DNA from: Calothrix sp. PCC 7716
GTDB taxonomy: Bacteria > Cyanobacteriota > Cyanobacteriia > Cyanobacteriales > Nostocaceae
DNA: 64,000 nt
NCBI RefSeq assembly: GCF_019977735.1
Contig: NZ_AP025019.1
Location: 248,001 to 312,000 of the forward strand
Direction: 5' to 3'
The position numbers and the translations under genes are program-made. Below, piece after piece: positions 1 through 9,405 of this stretch. The stretch's first letter is position 1. Every line of letters starts with the position of its first letter. The notes beneath the pieces are model-generated. The model made no database searches, had not been told where the DNA came from, and worked only from the letters and a program-made list of their open reading frames with translations.

Positions 1-2
1 AC

Positions 3-1538
3 ACTGCAAAGTGGTGTGAGACAACCAGCACACCCTGCTATCTATGGAATCTTAATGAAGATAAATTAATTCAATTGAATTGCGAAGAAGATAGATTATC
101 AATATCTAAATGTGATGAATATCAACCGTTGTCAAACAAACAAAATCGTGAAGACTATTTTCAAATTTTGAATTTTTGGAAAAACTATGAAGGGCAAGGC
201 ATTTTAATTATTGAAAACTTGTTCCCTTGGATTCAAAGCGTTGACATGCGGGAAACTGAATTTTTCATAGTATCTGAGTGGGTTAAATCATCTTTACTCA
301 ATATAAAATTACATAACCAGAATCAAAATAAAACAACATTGCTTCTTGGTTCATCACTACAAATATCAAACGACATCGCAGCCGAAATTCCAACATGGTA
401 CAACGAGTTACCAACAATTGGAGAAATAATTAACGAATTACAACTTAGCAGGTTGTTACCTAACTCATACACAGATACTGATTACATAAAAATAGGTAGT
501 GCAGGAATTGGCTTATACTTATCAAATATATTAAACGGTATCAGAGAAATCAAAAAAAATATTGATTTAAATAATATTGATACCGCAACTCAATCATTTC
601 TAAAATACAAAGTAAACTTGCTTAATAAGCTTTACAATATTGAATTTGTTCAACCACCTAAAATAGAAATAGGTGGATTAGAGTTAATGCAAGAATCTGT
701 CAAAAAATTTAAACGATTACTTACTCCGCGCGCCAAACAATACAATCTAAAAGTACCAAAGGGTATGATGTTGGTGGGTCCCCCAGGTACAGGTAAATCC
801 CATTCGGCAAAAGCTTGCTCTCAACAGATGGGAATTCCTTTAATCATGGTAGATTGGGGCAATTTCCGCAGTTTTGGCATAGCAGCTGAAGCAAAGTTAA
901 CTAAACTACTTAAACTAGCTGATACACTCAACCAAACTATTATATATTTTGATGATTTTGACAAAGGTTTCGCTGGTGATGACGACTTATCTAAGCGACT
1001 TGCAGGTAAATTACTAACTTGGATGCAAGAACGTACTAGCGACGTGTTTGTAATCGCATCAGTAAACCGTATGGAATGGTTGCCCCCAGAATTAACGCGC
1101 GCTGGACGATTTGACTATATATATAAAGTTGACTTACCTAACAATGGTGAGCGACACACTATTTTTAAAATTAACGCAGCAAAATTTGATAAACGTTTTC
1201 AGAATGGTGGTGACCCCTGGAGTGAAGACGATTGGCGCCGCATTATTAAAGCGTCTTATCGTTGTGTAGGTGCAGAAATTCAAACAATGGTTGAGCGTGC
1301 CGCATCAACAATCTTCCACAACAATATTAGTGGCGATAAATGGGATGAATTTGATTATCCCCCACTAGAACTAACTATCGAAGCAATCCTCGAAGAACGG
1401 CGCCAAATGAACCCACTAGCTATTCGCGAAGCAGATAGAGTTGAAAGTATGCGCGATAAAGCAGATGCACAAGGCTTACCCAGCAGCCCAATAGATGACT
1501 CAATTTACGCAAACAACAATATAGAAATTTTTGGGTAA
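3..1538 (+). CDS. Ycf46-type AAA+ ATPase, 5' end outside the window
   Basis: The reading frame is open to the left edge: codons upstream of the first possible start (TTG at 75) read as plausible protein, including YLWNLNED, so the N-terminus lies before the window. The N-terminal half resembles the Ycf46 helical domain. The C-terminal half is a classical AAA+ module: Walker A GPPGTGKS near base 780, Walker B with acidic residues IIYFDDFD near 940, and the second-region-of-homology stretch ELTRAGRFD near 1090 that carries the arginine finger. The family hydrolyses ATP to remodel other proteins; the substrate here is unknown. It is followed at once by a DUF192 gene and lies just upstream of the type IV secretion genes, so a role in assembly or transfer is possible but is only inference. 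Confidence 0.85.
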   Translation, partial: TAKWCETTSTPCYLWNLNEDKLIQLNCEEDRLSISKCDEYQPLSNKQNREDYFQILNFWKNYEGQGILIIENLFPWIQSVDMRETEFFIVSEWVKSSLLNIKLHNQNQNKTTLLLGSSLQISNDIAAEIPTWYNELPTIGEIINELQLSRLLPNSYTDTDYIKIGSAGIGLYLSNILNGIREIKKNIDLNNIDTATQSFLKYKVNLLNKLYNIEFVQPPKIEIGGLELMQESVKKFKRLLTPRAKQYNLKVPKGMMLVGPPGTGKSHSAKACSQQMGIPLIMVDWGNFRSFGIAAEAKLTKLLKLADTLNQTIIYFDDFDKGFAGDDDLSKRLAGKLLTWMQERTSDVFVIASVNRMEWLPPELTRAGRFDYIYKVDLPNNGERHTIFKINAAKFDKRFQNGGDPWSEDDWRRIIKASYRCVGAEIQTMVERAASTIFHNNISGDKWDEFDYPPLELTIEAILEERRQMNPLAIREADRVESMRDKADAQGLPSSPIDDSIYANNNIEIFG

Positions 1539-1542
1539 ATAC

Positions 1543-2070
1543 ATGCACAATTATCATCAAACTAAAAAAACAATTAGCACTGAAGAATTATTTCTCAAAT
1601 TTCTAAATGTAATAGGACCAATTGCCGCAATACTGCTCGCTACAGTGCCTGTTACGTTAGCTCTTTACAATAGGCAACCTCAAAAACTACCAATAGGCGC
1701 CACTTTTACAAAAAATTATCAAACAATCAAACTTGAAGTTGCTAGAAGTCGAAGAGAACTAGCACTAGGACTAAAATTTCGTAAATCAATCCCTGAAAAC
1801 ACTGGAATGCTTTTCATTGTTGATAATCCTGAACCCATCCGCCTTTGGATGAAAGACACTTACATCCCCCTCGATATGATTTTTATGCGTGATGGTGTAG
1901 TAAACGATATCGTAAATAATGCTCTGCCATGCAAAAAAGAACCATGTCCTGACTATGGCGGCAAACTTCCCGCAAACCAGATTATCGAAATTCCATCAGG
2001 TAAAACTCAAAAACTTGGAATTAAATTAGGAGACAAAATCAACATAAACTATCTCAAATCACCAAAATAG
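1543..2070 (+). CDS. DUF192 family membrane-anchored protein
   Basis: A 175-residue protein that starts 4 bases after the stop of the ATPase gene. An in-frame TTG at 1531 lies inside the preceding gene, so ATG 1543 is preferred. A hydrophobic segment at about residues 25-42 looks like an N-terminal membrane anchor. The rest matches DUF192: a typical RRELALGL stretch, then GMLF, then the conserved WMKDTYIPLDMIF signature and a C-terminal beta-rich part. DUF192 proteins are small exported or periplasmic domains of unknown biochemical function, common in cyanobacteria. Its tight spacing suggests co-transcription with the ATPase. No catalytic residues can be named. Confidence 0.85.
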   Translation: MHNYHQTKKTISTEELFLKFLNVIGPIAAILLATVPVTLALYNRQPQKLPIGATFTKNYQTIKLEVARSRRELALGLKFRKSIPENTGMLFIVDNPEPIRLWMKDTYIPLDMIFMRDGVVNDIVNNALPCKKEPCPDYGGKLPANQIIEIPSGKTQKLGIKLGDKININYLKSPK

Positions 2071-2570
2071 TTTACAAAACAACAAATACTATCTAAGTCT
2101 AAACACTACTACGCAATACTACATAAAGTCATCAGTTAATAATACAAAACGCTACAAGTATTACAGCATAAAGGTTTGCAGCAATAATATCCTCAGCTAA
2201 AATATATATTTTAGCTGAAACTATATCTAAGTACACCAAATAAATATATCTCCAAAAATAATTATAATCCGCCCAAAGACAGTAGTATTTAGCTCCATAA
2301 CCACCCAAGTACACGGCACGTAAGACATATAAAGAAATTGTGTAATGATTTGTAAATTATACTCTAGTCAAAGAATATATACATTAGAAGCAAATTCTAG
2401 GCGGAACTGGTCGCAAGATATGAATTTTATTAGATGTGTTTACTTGTACTCAAGCATGAGAATACGCATAACGGGGCTTAAAAGCAATCAATCTTTTATT
2501 TGCTCTTTTGCCAAAAATGCAGCACGAAGTAACGAATAAAGACCTTTTCTACAAGAAACTAGAACATCGT
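2071..2570. other. Intergenic region before the type IV secretion genes
   Basis: About 500 bases without a convincing gene. Short open frames on both strands are rich in Tyr, Ile and Cys with no recognisable domain and look fortuitous. The clearest content is the perfect palindrome listed separately at 2193-2218. The region probably holds the promoter of the secretion operon, but I cannot name -35/-10 boxes with confidence. Confidence 0.5.
2193..2218. repeat. Perfect 26-bp palindrome
   Basis: The bases 2193-2218 are identical to their own reverse complement. The arms begin TCAGCTAAAA and meet in an alternating AT centre. No T-tract follows, so it is not a standard terminator. It lies between the DUF192 gene and the first secretion gene, where an operator for a dimeric repressor or a hairpin in the leader transcript are both possible. 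Confidence 0.8.
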
Positions 2571-3179
2571 ATGACAAAAAATTATTACCAAGATTACGAC
2601 AGCCAAGGAAATAATAACTACGAAGACAAGTTCACTTACGCAGCAAACACAATTAATCGGCGCCGCAGCTTCAAGGAAGATAGCGCAATTGCTGGATTGA
2701 TGATAGTTGGCACAGGCTTGATGCTTGCTGATATTTCAATCCATAACATGGTGATAGCATCACTTGCTTTTATTACGGCTGGCGTAGCGTTAATGCCCAA
2801 GCAAGCAAATTCACTACTGTGTAATTTTGAAAAATGGCAGCGTAAGTACGGTATTAATGTATACACCGTTCTTTTCTGCTTAGTTGGTGCTGTTTTTTTG
2901 CTCGATATGGCAACGGCGCCAGCTAACGCACAGTTTTTTAATAAAGCAGAAGCATTTTTCAAAAATCAGGCATACTTCCCTGGTATAGAACCAACAGTCG
3001 TCGGATTTATCTTTGCGATATTAAGAGGTTTATTTTTGCTTTATCTTGGTATTGCACTTGTACAAGTCGTCCAAAAAGCTAGAAACGACGAAGATTGGCA
3101 AACTATTGCTCGTACTCCAATTATTGTTGCCATTACAGTTGTAGTAGGTGATACTCTTGCTGGACTGGTAACTGGTTAA
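2571..3179 (+). CDS. Polytopic protein with VirB2/TrbC-like pilin segment
   Basis: About 200 residues with four to five hydrophobic segments. The N-terminal part has two membrane helices. The C-terminal part begins with a hydrophobic stretch ending in APANA-QFF, which looks like a signal-peptidase site, followed by two hydrophobic helices separated by a charged loop (QKARNDED). That is the usual plan of VirB2/TrbC conjugative pilins. It directly precedes VirB3- and VirB4-like genes, the place where virB2 sits. ATG 2571 is preferred, but ATG 2517 is possible. No sequence motif proves pilin identity, so this is inference from topology and position. The unusual point is that the pilin-like part is attached to an extra membrane domain. 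Confidence 0.55.
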   Translation: MTKNYYQDYDSQGNNNYEDKFTYAANTINRRRSFKEDSAIAGLMIVGTGLMLADISIHNMVIASLAFITAGVALMPKQANSLLCNFEKWQRKYGINVYTVLFCLVGAVFLLDMATAPANAQFFNKAEAFFKNQAYFPGIEPTVVGFIFAILRGLFLLYLGIALVQVVQKARNDEDWQTIARTPIIVAITVVVGDTLAGLVTG

Positions 3180-3229
3180 TCAATGCAAATACTGGAGTAA
3201 ATATTAATCACACTCCTACTATAAATAAA

Positions 3230-3553
3230 ATGCCTGGAGAATTTCGTACTGTTAACCGAGTCCTAGGCGACCAACCCAGGCTTGGTCCTTTCCCTGCCGA
3301 CCAAATAGTACCTTGGACTGGAATATTCTTATTTGGAGTATTAGTAGTAAACCAGGTATTTCAGGCAAGTTGGTTTGTAACGGGTCTATTCATTGCTTGG
3401 GGGTGGGCAACATGGTGGACTTTATCTTCAAGTAAAGCGTATTTAGGCAAGTTTGTTGCTACACCACGAGTAGTTCGTGGATATAAACGCTATGTATCGT
3501 TAGTAAACCCCCCACCTCCTTTAATTAAAAACAAAAAGCAAAAAAATAAGTAA
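3230..3553 (+). CDS. VirB3-like inner membrane protein
   Basis: A 107-residue protein with two adjacent hydrophobic segments in the middle (VPWTGIFLFGVLVV and the WFVTGLFIAWGW region) and a very basic tail rich in Lys. Size, two-helix topology and position immediately upstream of the VirB4 ATPase (8 bases) match VirB3, a small inner-membrane partner of VirB4. Sequence similarity itself is weak by eye, so the assignment rests on topology and gene order. Confidence 0.6.
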   Translation: MPGEFRTVNRVLGDQPRLGPFPADQIVPWTGIFLFGVLVVNQVFQASWFVTGLFIAWGWATWWTLSSSKAYLGKFVATPRVVRGYKRYVSLVNPPPPLIKNKKQKNK

Positions 3554-3560
3554 GCTCACC

Positions 3561-6371
3561 ATGACTTCAACTAAACCAACAATCGGTAAACAATCACTCG
3601 AAGCCGACCAACTTGGCGTAGTAAAAGGTCTGACACCATTTGAAGATATTACGCATATCGCTGGTATTGCGAGTATTTCACTTGGAGGACGCAAAAATAT
3701 TGGCGCACTAATCCTGGCTAAAAAAGAAGATATTCAAGTTAAATTTTGTTTTGATGTTCGCGGTATACACCCATCCTTACCTGAAGAACAAATCTTACCT
3801 ATATTCCAAAATATTGAGGGAGGATTAAAAGAACTACCTGAAGGTGAAACGTTTACTATTCACATTGGCTCATTCACAGACGATTCGTGGCGCCAGAAAG
3901 AATTAAAAAAAATTGAGTCTAACTGTAAACTCGAACAACTTAACCTATTAATACGTTCCGAGCGACTACGTGCGCGCGAGCTAACAAACACAGGTATTCG
4001 TAAAAACAAATTTTTACGCTTTTGGTGTACTTATACCGTTAAAGCTTCCCAAGATGTCAAGAGTGGCGACCCAATCGAAAAACTACTCAAGCAATTGCAA
4101 ACCCAGTGGCAAACGTTCACTGGTGAAATACACGAAATGCGTAAATTCAGAATTGAAAGCATATTAAAAGATAGTTTTATTACTGGCTTTCAATTATGGG
4201 AGCAAGTTATTTCAAATACAATGGGACTTAATTGTAAAGCGTTAACTTCTGAAGATATTTGGGAAGTAATATGGAATCAATTTAATCAAAGCTTACCACC
4301 AGAAATTGCAAATCCGCTCATACTTGATGAAGAAGGGTTAAAAGAAATACAAAATAGCGAATTTCATATTCGTCACCTAATTTTAGAAAACGAAGATTCA
4401 GTTCCTTTTTTCGACAGAAATTGGGTGCAATTGCAAGATAAATATATTGGCGTGCTTCAATTTAGCGAAAAGCCTCAAGGTTGGGTAGATGAGTACGACC
4501 AACTACGCTATCTATGGCGCGTTTTAAGTAAAGAAAAAATATCTGATACCGAAATAATTTGTCAGCTAGTAAAAGCAAATCAAACGCTTGCTAAAGTTGC
4601 ATTGCAACGTATTACTAAACAATCAATTACCTCCAGCGCATTATCTAACGAAAAGGGAAGCATCGATGTAAAGGCTAATATGAATATCGAGGAAGCTGTT
4701 GCCGCACAAGAAACTATCTTGCGTGGCAGCATTCCAATACATAGTGCTGTTGTTTTTCTAGTACATCGCGACACACCCCAAAAGTTAGACGAAGCTTGTA
4801 AATATATTCAAAGTTGTTTCTTGCGACCCGCGCGTATTGACAGAGAACTCGAATACGCATGGAAAACTTGGTTGCAATGCTCTCCTATCGTTTGGGAAAG
4901 CCTACTAACTAAACCATTTAATCGGCGCCTACCCTACTTCTCCTCCGAAATACCTGGTATCGCACCATTGATTTGTACATCAACCGGCGATAAACAAGGC
5001 TTTGAACTTATTGCCGAAGAAGGTGGTACACCAGTACACCTGGATTTATACACCCAGCACAAAAACCTAGTAATATTTGGTACAACACGTGCTGGTAAGT
5101 CTGTATTAGTGGCAGGGGTGTTAACACCTGCACTAGCACAAGGTATTCCTGTGATAGCGCTTGACTTTCCCAAACCTGATGGAAGCAGTACATTTACTGA
5201 TTACACTGAGTTTATGGGGTCAGAAGGCGCCTATTTTGATATTACTAAAGAATCAAATAATTTATTTGAACTACCTGATTTAAATGGATATGAGCCAGAA
5301 ATAATTAAAGAAAGAATGACAGATTTTAAAGAGTTTTTAAAATCAACATTAATGGTAATGGTATTAGGTACAAACCCAATTGGGGTATCTCCATCAACCG
5401 TTACAAATATCGAAAGTATTATTACATTAGCAATCGAAAATTTCTTTAACGATGACGATATTAAACTACGTTATAAACTAGCGTTTGAAAAAGGATTTGG
5501 TTCAGCAGAATGGAGTGATATTCCTACACTGCAAGACTTTTATAATATGTGTTCGCCTGGATATATCAAACTAGATTCAATTACCAACAACAGTACAGAT
5601 ATCCTCGAAGCGCTTAACCAAATTAGATTGCGCTTGAAGTTTTGGTTAAACAGTCGAGTCGGTCAATCGATTGCCAAACCTTCAAGTTTTCGGACAGATG
5701 CTTTATTACTCGTATTCGCACTACGCTCGTTAGGTAGCGAAACCGATGCTGCAATTCTCGCGCTATCTGCTTACTCCGCAGCACTACGACGCGCACTTAG
5801 TAGTAAAGCATCAATATTTTTTCTTGACGAAGCACCAATTTTATTCAACTTCGAGTCAATCGCTGAATTAATTGGTCGTTTGTGTGCCAATGGCGCCAAG
5901 GCGGGTATAAGAGTAATTCTATCTGCCCAAGAACCAGAAAGTATATTCCAAGCAAAAGCGGCGCCTAAGATATTTGCCAATATCACAACCAGATTAGTTG
6001 GACGTATTCAAACAAGTGCCGTTGAGCCATTTATCAGACGCTTTAATTATCCTTCAGAAATTATTTCTCGCAACAGTACTGAAGCTTTCTTCCCTAGAAA
6101 GGAAAACATCTACTCCCAGTGGCTACTTGATGATAATGGCAAGCTTACTTTCTGCCGCTATTATCCTGCATTCTGCTTACTTGCGGCTGTAGCGAATAAT
6201 CCCAACGAGCAAGAATTACGCACAATGTACCTAACTAAATACAAGCATAACCCTATGCAAGGTATGGTTAAATTCTCCGATGCATTTGTGCGCTTGCTCC
6301 GAGGCGATGAACCAGACGAAGAAACAAAAGAACTTTTGAGTAAAGGGTTAAAAAAATTAAAAGCTGCGTAG
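3561..6371 (+). CDS. virB4: VirB4/TraC-type conjugation ATPase
   Basis: 936 residues, the usual size for VirB4. The N-terminal 480 residues are the poorly conserved VirB4 domain. The ATPase core follows, with Walker A GTTRAGKS at about residues 508-515 and Walker B IFFLDEAP at about 752-759, followed by the ILSAQEPES stretch typical of the VirB4/TraC/HerA-like group. VirB4 powers assembly of the conjugative channel and pilus at the inner membrane. It sits in an operon-like run with 8-base spacing from the VirB3-like gene. No damage is seen; motifs are complete. Confidence 0.9.
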   Translation: MTSTKPTIGKQSLEADQLGVVKGLTPFEDITHIAGIASISLGGRKNIGALILAKKEDIQVKFCFDVRGIHPSLPEEQILPIFQNIEGGLKELPEGETFTIHIGSFTDDSWRQKELKKIESNCKLEQLNLLIRSERLRARELTNTGIRKNKFLRFWCTYTVKASQDVKSGDPIEKLLKQLQTQWQTFTGEIHEMRKFRIESILKDSFITGFQLWEQVISNTMGLNCKALTSEDIWEVIWNQFNQSLPPEIANPLILDEEGLKEIQNSEFHIRHLILENEDSVPFFDRNWVQLQDKYIGVLQFSEKPQGWVDEYDQLRYLWRVLSKEKISDTEIICQLVKANQTLAKVALQRITKQSITSSALSNEKGSIDVKANMNIEEAVAAQETILRGSIPIHSAVVFLVHRDTPQKLDEACKYIQSCFLRPARIDRELEYAWKTWLQCSPIVWESLLTKPFNRRLPYFSSEIPGIAPLICTSTGDKQGFELIAEEGGTPVHLDLYTQHKNLVIFGTTRAGKSVLVAGVLTPALAQGIPVIALDFPKPDGSSTFTDYTEFMGSEGAYFDITKESNNLFELPDLNGYEPEIIKERMTDFKEFLKSTLMVMVLGTNPIGVSPSTVTNIESIITLAIENFFNDDDIKLRYKLAFEKGFGSAEWSDIPTLQDFYNMCSPGYIKLDSITNNSTDILEALNQIRLRLKFWLNSRVGQSIAKPSSFRTDALLLVFALRSLGSETDAAILALSAYSAALRRALSSKASIFFLDEAPILFNFESIAELIGRLCANGAKAGIRVILSAQEPESIFQAKAAPKIFANITTRLVGRIQTSAVEPFIRRFNYPSEIISRNSTEAFFPRKENIYSQWLLDDNGKLTFCRYYPAFCLLAAVANNPNEQELRTMYLTKYKHNPMQGMVKFSDAFVRLLRGDEPDEETKELLSKGLKKLKAA

Positions 6372-6432
6372 CAACATTTTAACCCTCTTAAAATTTCTTT
6401 TTTAAATGCTTTACTACATATCTTAAAAAAGT

Positions 6433-7245
6433 ATGAATGAGACAAAACAAAAAAACAAACTGAAAAAGAGCGTAATCATAGGGACTGTTGGAATAGCCTC
6501 TCTATTTATTGCAGCACCAAGCTACGCTTTTTCACTCAATATTAACGATTTTTTCAATGGCATGTTAGGAGGCGTAACTGACTATTTTCAACAAGTTCAA
6601 ACCAGTGTAAATAGTGCTATTAATGAGAGATGGGCTGGGCTAAAGCAGGATGCTCAAGCTGCTATAAATCAGTCATTAGGCATAATGAAAGCTCCTAACC
6701 CAATAGCTGCAGGTGAAACTATCAAAGAAAAAATTGGTGCAAATGGAGTATCTCAAAGAGATAACAACATTATTCAAGGCGCCGTATTTGAACAAAATGC
6801 AATAGAACAAGAAATAACTCGTGCCAATGTTGAAAGCGTTTTAGGCGCTCAAGGTCAACAACGAACCAGAAATGAAATAAATGCTACTGCACAAACTGTA
6901 AGCGATGCCCAAGCACTCGCGGATGGAGCGCAACAAATGGATGCTTCACAAGACATTCTAAAAGCAATTGCCGCTCAAAATGCTCAAGTAGTATCAATCA
7001 TTGCTCAATCTCGTACAGACGGATTACAAGCACGTCAGGACGCACAACAAGCAAACCTGATGCTATCTCAAATAGCTAAACAAGGAGATACACAACGTCT
7101 TCGTGAAAACTTACAAATCGATGGCTTAACAGCACAACACATGGAAATCGCTGGATACACTACGCTTACAACCACTGCGGGATGTACAACCAGACCCATG
7201 CCAGAAGTATCAGAAAACACTACAATTACAAGCTGTCCTCCCTAA
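6433..7245 (+). CDS. Exported helical protein, VirB5/TrbJ-like by position
   Basis: 270 residues with a clear signal peptide: a Lys-rich start, a hydrophobic core, and a likely cleavage after PSYA at residue 32. The mature part is Ala/Gln-rich and predicted to be nearly all helical with coiled-coil character (many QQ, AQA and DAQ repeats). Two Cys near the C-terminus (GCTT and SCPP) may form a disulfide. It lies between the VirB4 and VirB6-like genes, where VirB5/TrbJ minor pilus proteins are found, and these are also helical periplasmic proteins. Direct similarity cannot be shown by eye. Confidence 0.6.
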   Translation: MNETKQKNKLKKSVIIGTVGIASLFIAAPSYAFSLNINDFFNGMLGGVTDYFQQVQTSVNSAINERWAGLKQDAQAAINQSLGIMKAPNPIAAGETIKEKIGANGVSQRDNNIIQGAVFEQNAIEQEITRANVESVLGAQGQQRTRNEINATAQTVSDAQALADGAQQMDASQDILKAIAAQNAQVVSIIAQSRTDGLQARQDAQQANLMLSQIAKQGDTQRLRENLQIDGLTAQHMEIAGYTTLTTTAGCTTRPMPEVSENTTITSCPP

Positions 7246-7283
7246 AAACATAAACATTTTTATTTTCTAAAAACCAAATATTG

Positions 7284-7312
7284 CTATCTCTATATAACAA
7301 ATATAGAGATAG
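7284..7312 (+). promoter_or_regulatory. 12-bp perfect hairpin in the secretion operon
   Basis: Inverted repeat CTATCTCTATAT / ATATAGAGATAG with a 5-base loop, 23 bases upstream of the VirB6-like start at 7335. There is no T-tract, so it may stabilise or process the mRNA between the pilus-protein gene and the downstream genes rather than terminate it. Confidence 0.6.
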
Positions 7313-7334
7313 ATTTATAAATTAATACATAACA

Positions 7335-8495
7335 ATGTTAGATATTACATTTATCGCAGCTACATCAGCTGATATTCTTCAAAATGCGGCTAACGGTTCA
7401 AGAGAAATTGCACAAGGATTTGACCAACTATGGAATCAAACACTCAACGGTAATTTATATGCAGCATTAATGAACGTTGCTCGATTATTCGCTTTAGCTA
7501 CACTAATTTTTTACATAGTGGAATTAGCTAAAAATTGGATGAATCAAGAAGACATGAAAGCACTTTCAAGTTGGATATGGCCAATTATAGTTATTTGCTT
7601 AATGTTTAATAATGGAGCGCTGTTAAAAACAGCCACATTATCAGCAAGAGCATATATAAATAATATCAACACTGGCATACTTAACGAGACAGCAGCAGGC
7701 GCCAGTCTTGAAACCGCATATAATAGTGCTGTTGGTGAAACCACTCTTAAAAAAGAAATAGGGTCTGCACTAGAGCGATGCCGCTCACTCGGTACATCAA
7801 AAGATGCTGCAGACTGTTTAAATGCAGAAAAACAAAAGTTACAGGCAAAAGCAGCTGAATTTTACAGAAATCAGCAAATATCTCAGGGTGGACAAGACGC
7901 ACTTAACGTTCTTGATAATGTAGCCAATGGCATTATGAGCGTAATAAATGACCCAGCAGGCGCCATCGGAAGCGGAATTGGTTCAGTGTGGGATGCCGCA
8001 ATGGGTGGTGTTGGGGAAGTTGTTACAAGTCTTGTTACGGTAATACTACTCGCATTCAATAACGCTTATCAATGGTGTATTGAATTTGCATTGCTTCTGA
8101 CAGCTTTACTTGGACCAATGGCTGTTGGTGCTTCGTTACTACCATTTGGGCAAAGAGCTATTTTTGCTTGGCTTTCTTCAATAATGGGTGTTGGTATAGC
8201 AAAACTTAGCTTCAACATTATATGTGGACTTTGTGGGCAACTGGTATCAAACGCCCAAGCCAATCAACCTATGATTTTCCTTCTATTTGTAGGATTACTT
8301 TCTCCACTTTTAGCAACCGCTTTAGGTGCAGGTGGAGGTATGGCAGCAATGGGTGCCATAGCTAAAGGTGGTGAAGTCGCAGCAAGAGCTGGCGCTGCCA
8401 TAGCTACAAGTGGTGCATCAGAAATTAAAGGAGGAATGGCAAGGGCAGCTGCATCAAAAGCCGCATCAACAGCAGCAAAAAGTGCAACCAAATAA
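7335..8495 (+). CDS. VirB6/TrbL-like polytopic channel protein
   Basis: 386 residues. After a short N-terminal segment there are hydrophobic stretches at about residues 45-65 and 80-95, a soluble helical middle with two Cys (CRSLG and DCLNAEK), then four or more membrane helices between residues 230 and 345, and a Gly/Ala/Ser-rich tail. This layout (soluble insert, helix cluster, low-complexity tail) fits TrbL/VirB6, the inner-membrane channel component. It follows the VirB5-like gene after about 90 bases and precedes the VirB8-like gene. Confidence 0.75.
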   Translation: MLDITFIAATSADILQNAANGSREIAQGFDQLWNQTLNGNLYAALMNVARLFALATLIFYIVELAKNWMNQEDMKALSSWIWPIIVICLMFNNGALLKTATLSARAYINNINTGILNETAAGASLETAYNSAVGETTLKKEIGSALERCRSLGTSKDAADCLNAEKQKLQAKAAEFYRNQQISQGGQDALNVLDNVANGIMSVINDPAGAIGSGIGSVWDAAMGGVGEVVTSLVTVILLAFNNAYQWCIEFALLLTALLGPMAVGASLLPFGQRAIFAWLSSIMGVGIAKLSFNIICGLCGQLVSNAQANQPMIFLLFVGLLSPLLATALGAGGGMAAMGAIAKGGEVAARAGAAIATSGASEIKGGMARAAASKAASTAAKSATK

Positions 8496-8538
8496 GTCTT
8501 AAAAAACAATTATTTACACGACATAGAGGTAATAAATA

Positions 8539-9369
8539 ATGCTCGGTTTAGTAAAGAAAAAATCAAAAGCTCCAGAAGATAAACAGCCTGCTGCTAAAAG
8601 AACTAAAGCACAACCAATGCGCTTACTTAGCTATGGACAAGCAACCAGTATTCCAGTAGCAGTATCTTCTTTAGTAAGCGCTGGTGCTGCTTCATTATCT
8701 TTCTTATTACTACTTGCAAATTATGGTGCCACAAGTTCGATAGCACAACACACAAGAGGTATGTCACTTATACAACTTCAAGATGGAAGCACCGGAATTG
8801 CATCATTTGCAGCACCAAATCAAAGAAGCAATGAAGCAATCAAAAACTTTGTCGCAAATAGCATGATTAGGATATTTACTTGGAACGGAATTATTCGTTC
8901 TGAAGAAAATGGAAGAATTATTGAAACTATTGACAAAGGTACCCCGATTAAATCAGAAAATGCTGGGAAAAAATTAATACCAACCAGTGTCTGGGAAGCA
9001 GCATTTGCTCTATCCGAAGAAAAAGACTTTAGAGCAAGCTTTCTTGAAAAACTTGCAGAAACCATACCCGATGGAATTCTAAATGGCAAAGGAACAGTTA
9101 CATTAATAACCAATCATATTTCAGCACCTCGCAAAATTAGTGATGGCACGTGGGAAGTAGATATGGTTGCCAATCTTATCACTTTCGATGCTGAACGTAG
9201 CCAAAGTAGAGGAGTTGAGTTTAATAAGACTGTAACAGTGCGAGCAATCGATATTCCCCAAAACCCTCCCAAAATCAACGATATAACACAAAAGATATAT
9301 AAAGCTAAAGCTCAGGGAATGGAGATAACACAAATTATCGATTTAGATTTAGGTAAAAAGCAAAAATAA
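8539..9369 (+). CDS. VirB8/TraE-like bitopic protein
   Basis: 276 residues: a basic N-terminal cytoplasmic tail, a single membrane helix around residues 40-63, and a periplasmic domain of about 200 residues with alternating strands and helices, ending in KTVTVRAIDIP. Topology, size and position between VirB6-like and VirB10 genes match VirB8/TraE scaffold proteins, whose periplasmic part has an NTF2-like fold. The call is based on architecture and gene order; conserved residues cannot be checked by eye. Confidence 0.65.
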   Translation: MLGLVKKKSKAPEDKQPAAKRTKAQPMRLLSYGQATSIPVAVSSLVSAGAASLSFLLLLANYGATSSIAQHTRGMSLIQLQDGSTGIASFAAPNQRSNEAIKNFVANSMIRIFTWNGIIRSEENGRIIETIDKGTPIKSENAGKKLIPTSVWEAAFALSEEKDFRASFLEKLAETIPDGILNGKGTVTLITNHISAPRKISDGTWEVDMVANLITFDAERSQSRGVEFNKTVTVRAIDIPQNPPKINDITQKIYKAKAQGMEITQIIDLDLGKKQK

Positions 9370-9405
9370 TTTTAGGTTTCAACTTCTATAATTAATATTA
9401 CTAAA

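Noticed and set aside
2132-2314. 60-codon open frame on the minus strand, Tyr/Ile-rich
   Set aside because: It includes the palindrome, has no ribosome-binding site and its composition reflects AT-rich noncoding DNA.
2345-2539. 64-codon open frame on the plus strand
   Set aside because: No domain, no ribosome-binding site, ends inside the start of the next gene.
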